Positions 36,901 through 44,657 of a stretch of 64,000 nucleotides of DNA are shown piece by piece. The DNA comes from Acidobacteriota bacterium (lineage in GTDB: Bacteria; Acidobacteriota; Terriglobia; Acidiferrales; UBA7541): positions 1 through 64,000 of the forward strand of contig QHZB01000195.1 of the NCBI GenBank assembly GCA_003224525.1. Reading direction: 5' to 3'. Each line of letters starts with the position of its first letter. The stretch's first letter is position 1. Under the pieces are notes generated by a model. The model was not told the DNA's origin and made no database searches. It was given only the letters and a program-made list of their open reading frames with translations. The position numbers and the translations under genes are program-made.

Positions 36901-37522
36901 TGGTAATGCCGTCGACGATGTAGCTGGTGTCCTCGGGACGAATACCGTTGGTGCTCTGGGTCCAGGGTCCGCCGCCAGGGTAGATCATGGTGCCGGGACG
37001 GAGAGAAACAAGATTCTGGTAATTGCGGCCGTTCAATGGCAAATCATTAATAATCTCGTTGCTTATCGTGCCGCCGAGAGTGGTGGAGGTGGTGTCCACC
37101 ATCGGGACTTCTTCGGTGATAGTGATCGTTTCGGTTGTCGAGCCGGGCTGGAGGACGGCGTCGATGCGCGCGTCCTTGCCAACTTCTACCAGGATATTCT
37201 TGCGCTCAAAAATCTTGAAACCCTTGAATTCGGCGCGCACGGTATAAGTGCCGGGCTGAAGGTTCAAAGCAACATAGGCTCCATCTGAGTCCGTAGTCAG
37301 AGTTTGTGAGACGCCGCGTGCCACGTCCGTAATGGTTACTGTCGCGCCCCCGACGTTGCCGCCAGACTGGTCGGTGACGACACCCAGAATTCGGCCGCTA
37401 CTGCCTTGTGGATGAGCTGCAACACTAGCAAATAGCGCTGCGCAAACCGCCGCCAGAACTCGAAGGAGCTTGGCCAGGCTGGCACACCCCTGCATGACGT
37501 TCCGCTGAACATTGGACTGCAT
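33971..37522 (-). CDS. TonB-dependent receptor with carboxypeptidase-regulatory-like N-terminal domain
   Basis: This is an outer-membrane receptor of 1183 residues, a typical acidobacterial Oar/CarboxypepD-type protein. The signal peptide is residues 18-38. A CarboxypepD_reg-like beta-sandwich follows (about 42-128, GRILGVVTDQSGGNVGGAT), then the plug (about 135-280, with NDLPLNGRNYQNLVSLRPG) and a long beta-barrel ending in LGLKFTF, with an aromatic last residue as outer-membrane proteins require. GGAGG lies five bases before the ATG. No regulator or substrate-degrading gene is next to it. The ligand is probably a large molecule such as a peptide or glycan, but it cannot be read from sequence. 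Confidence 0.93.
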   Translation of the reverse strand: MQSNVQRNVMQGCASLAKLLRVLAAVCAALFASVAAHPQGSSGRILGVVTDQSGGNVGGATVTITDVARGVSQTLTTDSDGAYVALNLQPGTYTVRAEFKGFKIFERKNILVEVGKDARIDAVLQPGSTTETITITEEVPMVDTTSTTLGGTISNEIINDLPLNGRNYQNLVSLRPGTMIYPGGGPWTQSTNGIRPEDTSYIVDGITNDEAFMGLSVTNAAAVIGDAATLIPIDAIQEFNTQVNPRAEFGWKPGAVTSVGLKSGTNDIHGTAYGFGRSDKFDARNYFNPVGSDKTPVELEQYGGSAGGHIIKDKLFYFGAYEGQMYTVGNSLPGHVPTTASIVGGGGNGCVVITTGDCSISVADATQDLLAQNASFVVNPLSNYLLGLYSPAPNTGQGTFVSLNYPNVNSSKNAIGKVDYHINDHNALSGSYFFGNDTIVGMDFFELLPQFRTKVHSRAQDVSAHWAWTPSSTWANELRGGFTHYVLQILPDDIGFPYKINTGLSIPLLSGIPDIRISPFSQLGSFHNFPKIVGPDKVYDVIDQLSYLRGKHAFKFGGELRKDQVHQATFRAGRGRIRFQGDGVAAGSSPLEDFLAGIPGNTTFLAGDPTRNITQWLYAGYAQDDWRITPRVTMNLGFRYELQGVPKEANNLFGNWEPSVGFEQVGKNIGSIYKGDHKNFSPRFGIAWDVTGKGTTIVRAGGSIIYSLLSMNAFLSQQNTQNTVTLGVGTVPTGATIIVCPAAPVGGNCPVSPVTTGGIGNIFATGVTLSGSNLTWQDQTTAIYPSSVTASVQCGDGIGTDPGPCDTFSMNRNFRTPYVENWTLGIQHAFSGKLSLEATYVGNHGVRLIGVVDLNQPDIANGSTAQPFAAQYPYLNYINYLSNFYGSTYHGLQTTLTARNYHGLDFVAGYTYAHAIDDLSSNWVAFLPQDSKHPGQDRGSSDFDITHRFTLSVTYSLPEKKTKSQLLEGWQLNTIITLQSGQPWGVNDQVNNFAGANENADRWNFFGNPADFKSIGPNGIPCFGPSGGGACTGPVPAACLSAATSVGPGAVTSLTDPEIGTNYCYMVGNSLLIPNAVGQFGTMGRNIFRDTGFHNVDLSISKSFRFGEKVKAQIRVETFNFLNHPNFANPYGSTSGYGQGATGDPSQAGAFGCGCATPDNASFNPVLGSGSARAIQLGLKFTF

Positions 37523-37857
37523 GAGGACCTCCCCATGCGAGCATCTAAAATAGTGATATGGCCAGGAAGGAGAGGATACTGGTACAGAGGTTGGACCACG
37601 ATTGTGACCCGGTACTGAATGACCGGATCTTCTTTCATACTGCCCCCTGCCAGATCAGGTCAATTTCGGCGAAATCGCAAGACTAGTCTGCCCACATCAC
37701 GTCCGCTTGACGCGCCGATTTGGGTTTGCAGAAGCAGCCTGGTGAATTGGGCTAAGTTCAAAAACCAGTCTTGCCGGGGTGGGCGCATGCAGGCGGCGCA
37801 CCCGCTTTCTTTTTTGAAAGGTGCCGATTACGATTCCTCGATACAATAAGGCTGATA
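37523..37857. other. Divergent intergenic spacer
   Basis: This is 335 bases between the minus-strand TonB receptor and the plus-strand secreted protein. It must hold both promoters, but no convincing -35/-10 pair could be assigned; a TACAAT (37842-37847) lies too close to the ATG at 37858 to serve alone. No gene is supported here. Confidence 0.4.
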
Positions 37858-38427
37858 ATGTTCCATCTCCTGCTTTCCTTGCTGATGTCGGCGTCCGTAG
37901 CTGTACCTCACCAAAACACGGGGGCGAGCGTCGTCGCCAGGCCGTGCGCGGAAGGGTGGGACGGCGCTGGACCGAGGACCAAGAAAAAGCCGCGGAAGCA
38001 TGCAAAGGGAGAGCCGCAAAATAAAGCGGGGGCTTGCATAGAACTGTCATTTCCCCCGCTGGAGATTCAAGAATACTTGCAGTCGTACGCCCGGAGTCAG
38101 CAATGGAAAATCAGTCAGGAACAAGTGACCGAAGACTCCTGGACGGTCTCGCGGGAGCTCAGCAAAGAGGAACTGCTGGGCGCTACCAAGAGGAACTCAG
38201 GTATGGCCAGAGTAACCTGGACGGCAGGAGTAGTCCGTTTGCACATCAGTACGGCGCAAGTGGCAGAAGGGTACGCACGCACCATGATTCGTGCCAGCTT
38301 CCGCGGCTACGGCCAAAACGCGGATCAGTTTGCGCTGCCGCGGGAATACTGGGATTTGGAATCCAACAACAACCTCGAGACGTCCATCACTTCTGCCCTG
38401 CAGGCCCATTTCAAGGCTTCGCAATAG
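37858..38427 (+). CDS. Secreted protein of unknown function
   Basis: This is a 189-residue hypothetical protein. The ATG was chosen because AAGG lies six bases before it and a signal peptide follows immediately (MFHLLLSLLMSASVAV). Upstream in-frame starts would put 29 residues in front of the signal. After a basic, low-complexity linker (TKKKPRKHAKGEPQ) there is a folded region of about 125 residues (IELSFPPLEIQEYLQSYARS to SALQAHF) with alternating strands and helices. No family was recognised. It is divergent from the TonB receptor. Confidence 0.6.
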   Translation: MFHLLLSLLMSASVAVPHQNTGASVVARPCAEGWDGAGPRTKKKPRKHAKGEPQNKAGACIELSFPPLEIQEYLQSYARSQQWKISQEQVTEDSWTVSRELSKEELLGATKRNSGMARVTWTAGVVRLHISTAQVAEGYARTMIRASFRGYGQNADQFALPREYWDLESNNNLETSITSALQAHFKASQ

Positions 38428-38939
38428 GAGTTGGACGGCGCAGCGTCAAGAGCTTGGGCACGCAGAAAACCTGCTATTATCCTGCGGGCTTCTCCGGCGA
38501 TGTGGGGCGGTTTGTTTTCGTTTTGCAGCCAGCCGCGGGTCTGCCACTTTTACATCCGCCAATGGATCCTGCCACAGAACTGCTCGGGAAGCACCGGCGG
38601 GCTGAAATAGTACCCTTGCGCCTCGTCACATTGGTGAGCCTGAAGAAACACTAGGCAAAAGAGCAGGCACAAAAAGAAAAACGGGAGCAGAGCTCCCGCA
38701 CTCCAAACTTAGTTTTCTATAACGTCAGTTATAGCGGAAACTGAGGGAAAGTCAGGAGAGACTTCGGAGTTTCGGAGTTCCGTCAACCCTCACTAGAAGT
38801 GTGCCCTTTCCTACCCGAGTAGCAGCGTCCCTTCGCGAGCTGGGAAGGGGCGTTGCGTGGTAACAACGTGGGGGATAGAATGCCGGGAAGGCCGGAAATC
38901 AGGCGTGGGATTGACAGTCAAGACGCGAAATTGGTTCCC
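38428..38939. other. Long spacer with inverted repeats
   Basis: This is about 510 bases before the TPR gene with no supported gene. It contains a minus-strand terminator-like hairpin (38682-38698) and a perfect 7-bp inverted repeat CTATAAC-gtca-GTTATAG (38717-38734). That repeat could be an operator or RNA hairpin. In-frame alternative starts for the downstream gene (TTG 38853, ATG 38880) lie at its right end. Confidence 0.45.
38667..38698 (-). terminator. Orphan Rho-independent terminator pointing left
   Basis: On the minus strand, the stem CGGGAGC-tct-GCTCCCG (perfect 7 bp, 3-base loop) is followed by TTTTTCTTTTT. On the plus strand no T-run follows. No minus-strand gene ends near it; the nearest ends at 40495. 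It may stop a transcript that reads antisense through the TPR gene, or a small RNA. Confidence 0.55.
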
Positions 38940-40481
38940 ATGATGAATTGTTCGCCTAGACTCCCCCTCGCGACCGTACCAATCAAGGATCATTCTCGCT
39001 TGGTGTTCATCGCCCTGACGGTTCTGCTGCTGAGTTTGCCTAGCGCGACTGCGTTAGGACAGGGCACGTCGCCGCAGCGGCGGGATGCCATGACGGTCGA
39101 GGGCACCGTACGGAACTCGGCGGGTGAGCCCGTTGCAGATGCAACTGTGCTCCTTGAAGGGAAAGATCATTCCAATTTCGCGGAAATGAAGACCAGAGCG
39201 GACGGGATATTCGTCTTTTCCGTTTTTGATCCTGGCACATACATCTTGAGGGTGGAAAAATCTGGATGGCGCAATAGCGTTTCGAGTTCCCTGGCTATGT
39301 CGGAAGGAGCCAAGAAGCATGTCGATTTGGTTCTCGAATCTTTGGCTCATCCCGATTCTTCGGGCGAATCTCGCGCTTCCGGCTCCGCGCCCGCGGCGAT
39401 GGAATTTGATGACAAACCGAATTTCACGGTGGCGGGTGTCACCGATTGGAACAATACGGGCATCCATGGGTCGGACGCTAGTCAACGAACAAGCGAGGCA
39501 CTGGTCAAGGAAACACTTGCGCTGAAATCTGGCGAGCACGCTGAAACGTCAGCGGGCGCTTCGAATGCAGGCATTACGCCCGTTAACTCGAGCGAGACTG
39601 AAGAGGAACTGCGCGAAGCGCGCGAGCATGCCAAGAAAATGCTTGCGATCGCGGACAAAGCGGATGCGCATCGATTGTTGGGGGAGCTGGACGAGCGATT
39701 GGGCGATCCGTTGGAAGCCGTTCAGGAATATGAACGGGCAGCCCGCCTGGACCCGAGCGAACAGAATTATTTCGAATGGGGTACGGAGCTGCTTCTGCAC
39801 CGCGCGGACCAACCGGCGGTGGAAGTATTTACGAAAGGATCCCGCGCGCATCCAGATTCGGCGAGAATGCTGGCAGGCCTTGGCGCTGCGCTTTACGCTG
39901 ACGGCAAATCCGAGGACGCGGCTCGCAGGCTCTGCGAAGCCGCTGACTTGAAACCGGCTGACCCCGCTCCGTACCTGTTCCTCGGAAAAATGGAGAAGGC
40001 CGCGCCGGCGCTGCTCCCCTGCAGCGAGCAAAAGCTGGCGCAGTTTGTGCGTGACCAGCCCGGGAATGCGCTGGGCAACTATTATTACGGAATCGTTTTG
40101 TGGAAGCGCGACCGCGGATCGGAGAATTCAGCAGGTTTGCAACAGGCCGAAGCGCTGCTTGAAAAAGCCGTGGCCATCGATCCCAAGTTCGGCGAGGCTT
40201 ATTTGCAGCTAGGGATTTTGCATTCCGGGCGGGGCGGATTCACGCAAGCTATTCGCGAGTACAAAAAGGCTATTGAAGTGAGTCCACAGCTCGGCGAACC
40301 TCATTACCGGCTGGGTTTGGCCTACCGACGGATGGGCGAAGAATCGAAAGCCGAGCAGGAATTTCAGGAGTACGAGCAGATGGAGAAAGCCGAAACTGCC
40401 GCAATCGAAAGTCGGCGGCGTGAACTTCGACAATTCCTGATTATTCTACAGGACCAGCCGGCAGGCCCTGCGCCGCGTTGA
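38940..40481 (+). CDS. Secreted carboxypeptidase-regulatory-like plus TPR protein
   Basis: This is a protein of about 513 residues. The signal peptide lies around residues 20-40 (LVFIALTVLLLSLPSATALGQ). A CarboxypepD_reg-like domain follows (about 45-130, VEGTVRNSAGEPVADATVLLEG), then a Ser/Ala-rich linker, and a TPR superhelix from about 215 to 500. The TPR part shares the block WGTELLLHRADQPAVEVF and the layout of the following repeats with the TPR gene at 56505, so the two are paralogues. The start is uncertain: two adjacent ATGs at 38940/38943 give the most normal leader, while ATG 38880 has a better ribosome site. The gene is convergent with the next, with only 13 bases between stops. 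It may be a periplasmic adaptor for TonB receptor cargo. Confidence 0.75.
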   Translation: MMNCSPRLPLATVPIKDHSRLVFIALTVLLLSLPSATALGQGTSPQRRDAMTVEGTVRNSAGEPVADATVLLEGKDHSNFAEMKTRADGIFVFSVFDPGTYILRVEKSGWRNSVSSSLAMSEGAKKHVDLVLESLAHPDSSGESRASGSAPAAMEFDDKPNFTVAGVTDWNNTGIHGSDASQRTSEALVKETLALKSGEHAETSAGASNAGITPVNSSETEEELREAREHAKKMLAIADKADAHRLLGELDERLGDPLEAVQEYERAARLDPSEQNYFEWGTELLLHRADQPAVEVFTKGSRAHPDSARMLAGLGAALYADGKSEDAARRLCEAADLKPADPAPYLFLGKMEKAAPALLPCSEQKLAQFVRDQPGNALGNYYYGIVLWKRDRGSENSAGLQQAEALLEKAVAIDPKFGEAYLQLGILHSGRGGFTQAIREYKKAIEVSPQLGEPHYRLGLAYRRMGEESKAEQEFQEYEQMEKAETAAIESRRRELRQFLIILQDQPAGPAPR

Positions 40482-40494
40482 TCGCCAGAACAAT

Positions 40495-42252
40495 TCATTT
40501 GGGCTTCGGGCTGACGGGCGCGACCATTCCGCTGCCCTCGCGAATGGTCAGTATCTGGTTGGCCTTTACCTGCCTGAACTGTTCCACCTTTTGCGTGGTC
40601 GGCCATTTCACTTCGATGAGATCCACGATTTGCGCTTTCCCGAGGCCGAAGTGCAAGCGTAAGTCGCTTTGCGACATGACGCTTGTGCCACTGTGGACTT
40701 CATCCATCTGGGCATGCTTGGCGGTGACCACGCGGACGCGGGCGCCGATGGCAGTGCGATTGCACTTTGTTCCGATCAGTTTGATCTTGATCCAATTCTG
40801 CTGGTTACCGCCGTCGTTGCGCAGAAGAGAAGGCGGGTCGTTCATATTTAGAACCAGCGCGTCGATGTCGCCGTCGTTATCATAATCGCCGAACGCAGCG
40901 CCGCGGCTGGAGAAACGCTCGCTGATGCCGGGTCCCATCTCAGACGAAACGTCTTTGAATCGCCCATCACCCAGGTTCTTGTACACCAGACGCGGGTTCT
41001 TGTAGGTCTGGCCGGTATCGTGCCCCTCAATCTCCGGGTAGACATGTCCATTGATCTGCAGGATATCCGGCCAGCCATCGTTATCGAAATCAATAGACGA
41101 GAACGTCACATCGCTGAATGTTCCATCTCTGTTGTTGTGGTAGAGGTTGCAAGTATCGTCCGCGAAGTTCGTCTTGAAAATGTCAAACGAGCCGTCACAG
41201 TCGTAATCGGCCACCGCCACGCCCATCCCTGCTTGCTCGTGGCCATTCTCGCTATAGGCGCAGCCGGCTATCACCGCGACATCGGTGAAAGTGCCGTCGT
41301 GGTTGTTGTGGAACAGGATGCTGGGTTGCGAGTCCACGGCCACATAAATATCCGGCCATCCGTCGTTATCGAAATCATAAGAGACCGCGGTAATGGAATA
41401 CCGGGGACCGGGCTTCAGGATGCCCGACTTCTCGGAGACGTCAGTAAAAGTTCCATCTCCGTTGTTGTGATAAAGAACGTTTGTATCGCCTGGTAAACCG
41501 CGCGGGCCGCACATTACGGGGATCCCTTTCCACTGGCACTGGGGGGGATCACTCTTGGAGGGAGTTTTTTCCGGATCGAGCTTTATGTAGTTGCATACGA
41601 AAAGATCCAAGCGCCCATCACGGTCGTAGTCGAGCCAAGTGCAGCCGGCCCCCCAGCGGATCTGTTCGTCGTAGACGCCGGCTTTGCGAGTGACCTCCGT
41701 AAACGTGCCGTCGGCGTTGTTGTGAAACAGAATGTTGTGCCCCCAAAAGCAGCAGAAGAGATCGTCCCAGCCGTCGTTGTCGTAGTCGCCCACGCAGACG
41801 CCCGTCTGCCAGCCAGTGCGACCTAAGCCGGATTTTTCCGTGACATCGGTGAAGGTCCCGTCGCGGTTGTTTTTATACAGGTGCGAGGTTGGAGGTTTCC
41901 CGGGGGGCCAATTAGCATCGAAGCGCGTTCCGTTCGTTAAATAAATGTCTAGCCATCCGTCGTGGTCATAATCGAAAAAAGCCAGCCCGCTTCCCTTCGC
42001 TTCAATGATGTACTTCTTGTGGTCGGCACCGCCCCACACATTGGGGGCGACTAGGCCGGCCTCGCGGGCGGCGTCCACGAACACGACTGGAGAGGCCGCC
42101 GTTGGATTCGAGATAGACGGATTCGAAACGGGCGCCGCTTCGAGCAGCGCCGAACTCCTCCATTTCCAGAGCGGAATTGTGAGCGCGTCCAAGAGCGTGC
42201 TGCCGAGAACGACGAGGGATGAGCCGAGGAAACGCCGCCGCAGGAGATTCAT
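40495..42252 (-). CDS. CRTAC1-like FG-GAP/VCBS repeat protein with ASPIC/UnbV domain
   Basis: This 585-residue protein is predicted to be exported: an RRRFLG motif and a hydrophobic stretch form the N-terminus, possibly Tat. FG-GAP/VCBS calcium-binding repeats fill about residues 50-470; examples are FFDYDHDGWLDIYLTNG, WLDYDRDGRLDLFV and YDFDNDGWPDIYVA, separated by NNRDGTFTDVTEKSG motifs. The C-terminal ASPIC/UnbV domain (about 480-575) has NCxR-type AIGARVRV and LHFGLG-type motifs followed by IEVKWPT. One repeat lacks about 16 residues between TFSS and IDFDNDG compared with the neighbouring homologue. It is the last gene of the run 44583-40495. The function is unknown; such proteins are often extracellular binding proteins. 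Confidence 0.88.
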   Translation of the reverse strand: MNLLRRRFLGSSLVVLGSTLLDALTIPLWKWRSSALLEAAPVSNPSISNPTAASPVVFVDAAREAGLVAPNVWGGADHKKYIIEAKGSGLAFFDYDHDGWLDIYLTNGTRFDANWPPGKPPTSHLYKNNRDGTFTDVTEKSGLGRTGWQTGVCVGDYDNDGWDDLFCCFWGHNILFHNNADGTFTEVTRKAGVYDEQIRWGAGCTWLDYDRDGRLDLFVCNYIKLDPEKTPSKSDPPQCQWKGIPVMCGPRGLPGDTNVLYHNNGDGTFTDVSEKSGILKPGPRYSITAVSYDFDNDGWPDIYVAVDSQPSILFHNNHDGTFTDVAVIAGCAYSENGHEQAGMGVAVADYDCDGSFDIFKTNFADDTCNLYHNNRDGTFSDVTFSSIDFDNDGWPDILQINGHVYPEIEGHDTGQTYKNPRLVYKNLGDGRFKDVSSEMGPGISERFSSRGAAFGDYDNDGDIDALVLNMNDPPSLLRNDGGNQQNWIKIKLIGTKCNRTAIGARVRVVTAKHAQMDEVHSGTSVMSQSDLRLHFGLGKAQIVDLIEVKWPTTQKVEQFRQVKANQILTIREGSGMVAPVSPKPK

Positions 42253-42341
42253 AGCCTATGATCGCCGAGAACGAAGTTCGCCACGCTGGAAATTCGCGAG
42301 TGAACCGATCCGTTTGTCACGTGTGCGGCTCCATTTCTCTT

Positions 42342-44111
42342 TCATCGGCTCGGTACCTTTGGAAAGTTGCGCGGCACAATTCCGGTGCCCTCCTTGACGG
42401 CGATAATCCGGTCGATTGGCACATTCGTTAGCCGATCCACCTGCCCGCTCGGCCAAGTGATTTCCAGAGACTCGATCTTGGTGCGTTTCCCCAAACCAAA
42501 ATGAATCCGGGGATCACTCGCCGACATATAGCTCATGCCGCCCTTTGACTGTTCAACGTGCGCGACCCCTTCGGAGGTTAGCTTCAGCGAAGAGCCGATC
42601 CCATCGCGGTTGGAGCGTGCACCGATCAGCAGGACTTCCAGCCAGTGATTGGCGTTCCCGCCATCGTTGCGCAGAAGCTCCGGATAGTCCCCGCGATTAT
42701 TGATGGCGACGTCGATGTCGCCGTCATTGTCGAAATCAGCGGTGGCCAGGCCGCGGCCGGCGATGGGGCGCATGAAATCCGGACCCAAAGAGTCTGACAC
42801 TTTTTCGAACTGGCCTTTTCCCAAATTCCTGAACATCAGCAAGAGTTCCTTGTAAGACACTTCGCTGTGATAGAGATGAATGTTGTCCAGCATGGCGCCG
42901 TTCAATTGCAGGATATCGGGCCAGCCGTCATTGTCATAGTCCAGGAACTTCATGGAGACGCCGCTCAGCAGGATGGCCTTGTTCCCTATCCCGGAGCGAT
43001 AGGTGTAGTCATCGAAGGTTCCATCCCGGTTGTTGTGGTAAAGGCGATTCAATTCGAAATCAAGGTGCGTGACGTACACATCCTGCCAGCCGTCGCCGTC
43101 CACGTCCGCGGCATCGATGCCCATTCCCGCCTCATAGCGGCCGTCCTCGCTGGCCGCCAAACCGGAAACGAAGGAAACATCCTGAAAGGTGTCGTCATGC
43201 TTATTGATGAAAAGAAAATTCGGCCAAGTGTCGTTGGCGATAGCGATGTCCGGCCAGCCGTCGTTATTGAAATCTGCCAGGACCACACCCATGCCCTTCG
43301 ATTCGGGCTTGCCAACACCGGACGCATCGCTGACGTCGGTGAAAGTGCCGTCATGATTGTTGTGGTAGAGCTTGGTCTTCTGCCCTTTGTAGTTGCCCGG
43401 ATTGCAGTAAGAACGATAGCCTGGCCGGCGTTCGCCGCACCACAGGTTCGTCTTCGGCGTCCACTCGATGTAATCGGTGACGACCAGGTCGAGCCAGCCA
43501 TCCTTATCGTAGTCAAACCATCCTGCGCTGGTTGACCATCCGCCTTCGTCCGCGACACCGGCCTTGGTGGTGACGTCGGTGAACGTTCCATCGCTGTTAT
43601 TGTGATAAAGGATGGCGCGGCCATAGCCGGTCACGTACATATCGGGGTAGCCGTCATTGTCGAAGTCCGCGATGGCAACACCCTGGCCGTAATGCCCCTC
43701 TCCGCCCACGCCAGCTTTTTCGGTGACGTCGGTAAACGTTCCGTCACCATTATTGTGGTAAAGCGCCGAGCGCAAGGGATGCGCTGGTTTGTAAATGTCA
43801 GTAGCGGCCGATTGGACAAAGTAGAGATCCATCAGGCCGTCCTGGTCATAGTCGATCCAGCCGACGCCGGTGCCCATGGTTTCGAGGTAATACTTTTCTT
43901 CTGTTTGCGTGGCATCCTGACGAAATGTGATTCCGGCCGATTGTCGAACGTCGGTGTAACGGACGGTTATCCGGGAATCCTGCGCTTTGGGAGTCTGCCG
44001 AGCGAGGGTCTTCTGATGAACGGTTATACCAATCACGGTGCTTAACGTCAGGATTGCGCTGCACGCGGCTCTGAGATGGAGTCCTCTACCCAGGTTCGAT
44101 TTTTTTTCCAT
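42342..44111 (-). CDS. CRTAC1-like FG-GAP/VCBS repeat protein with ASPIC/UnbV domain, second copy
   Basis: This is a 589-residue homologue of the downstream gene. The N-terminus has one hydrophobic leader (AACSAILTLSTVIGITV). Repeats run from about 75 to 470 with the same alternation of D-x-D-x-D-G calcium loops (WIDYDQDGLMDLYFVQ, IADFDNDGYPDMYV, FLDYDNDGWPDILQLNG) and NNxDGTFTDVT turns. The ASPIC/UnbV domain occupies about 490-580 (IHFGLGKRTKIESLEITWPSG). The gene starts 7 bases after the small membrane-protein gene and is 89 bases before the first copy, so the three are likely co-transcribed. No ribosome binding site is obvious. Confidence 0.9.
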   Translation of the reverse strand: MEKKSNLGRGLHLRAACSAILTLSTVIGITVHQKTLARQTPKAQDSRITVRYTDVRQSAGITFRQDATQTEEKYYLETMGTGVGWIDYDQDGLMDLYFVQSAATDIYKPAHPLRSALYHNNGDGTFTDVTEKAGVGGEGHYGQGVAIADFDNDGYPDMYVTGYGRAILYHNNSDGTFTDVTTKAGVADEGGWSTSAGWFDYDKDGWLDLVVTDYIEWTPKTNLWCGERRPGYRSYCNPGNYKGQKTKLYHNNHDGTFTDVSDASGVGKPESKGMGVVLADFNNDGWPDIAIANDTWPNFLFINKHDDTFQDVSFVSGLAASEDGRYEAGMGIDAADVDGDGWQDVYVTHLDFELNRLYHNNRDGTFDDYTYRSGIGNKAILLSGVSMKFLDYDNDGWPDILQLNGAMLDNIHLYHSEVSYKELLLMFRNLGKGQFEKVSDSLGPDFMRPIAGRGLATADFDNDGDIDVAINNRGDYPELLRNDGGNANHWLEVLLIGARSNRDGIGSSLKLTSEGVAHVEQSKGGMSYMSASDPRIHFGLGKRTKIESLEITWPSGQVDRLTNVPIDRIIAVKEGTGIVPRNFPKVPSR

Positions 44112-44118
44112 TCGCCGA

Positions 44119-44583
44119 TTACCGATGTGCGATTGCAGGTAAGAAGCTGATGCGGAAGCACGTATATTGCGCTACTGCGGTTACCACGAATGCCGTTACC
44201 GCCATCGCGGGAGACAGAGAGGACTTGAGTCGAGTGAATATTGCAATGCCGGTCACCGACGCCGCTCCCACGATGATGGTCATTGCAATTTCGAAAGGTG
44301 AGAAATGTCCGCTAATGATGCTAGAGATACCGAGCACGTATAGCCAAATGAACACCATTAAGGTCAACCAGAATAGAAAAAGCGGGAGCCCGATCCAGCC
44401 AGCCAAACGGGCACGGCGGAGGCCAAACACAATACCTATCCAGAGCGGAAGGGTCTGCACGACGTAGCACAACACTAGGCCGGCGGGAAAACCCACGCCC
44501 GCCACTAGAGAAACAATGATGGCAAAGCAGCAGAGCGCGATTGCAATTGATTCTTTCCCGAGGGGATGTGCTTCGGAACTCAT
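44119..44583 (-). CDS. Small integral membrane protein of unknown function
   Basis: This is 154 residues with four or five hydrophobic segments (IAIALCCFAIIVSLVAGV, AGLVLCYVVQTLPLWIGIVF, LPLFLFWLTLMVFIWLYVLG, AMTIIVGAASVTGIAIF, AVTAFVVTAVAQYTCF), so nearly the whole protein is inside the membrane. No family was recognised. The ATG at 44583 gives a short polar N-terminus (SSEAHPLGKES) before the first segment; a longer in-frame start adds 18 residues. It sits between the secreted TPR and CRTAC1-like genes on the same strand. Confidence 0.65.
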   Translation of the reverse strand: MSSEAHPLGKESIAIALCCFAIIVSLVAGVGFPAGLVLCYVVQTLPLWIGIVFGLRRARLAGWIGLPLFLFWLTLMVFIWLYVLGISSIISGHFSPFEIAMTIIVGAASVTGIAIFTRLKSSLSPAMAVTAFVVTAVAQYTCFRISFLPAIAHR

Positions 44584-44657
44584 CGAAAATATTTCAGTCG
44601 GCCCGCACATTCTAACGCGGGCAATCAAGCTGCTCAACCAGAAGTTTTCTTATCCGC

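Noticed and set aside
38682..38698. Hairpin as terminator of the plus-strand secreted protein at 37858
   Set aside because: On the plus strand it is followed by CACTCCAAAC, not a T-run, and it lies 255 bases after the stop. It fits the minus strand better.
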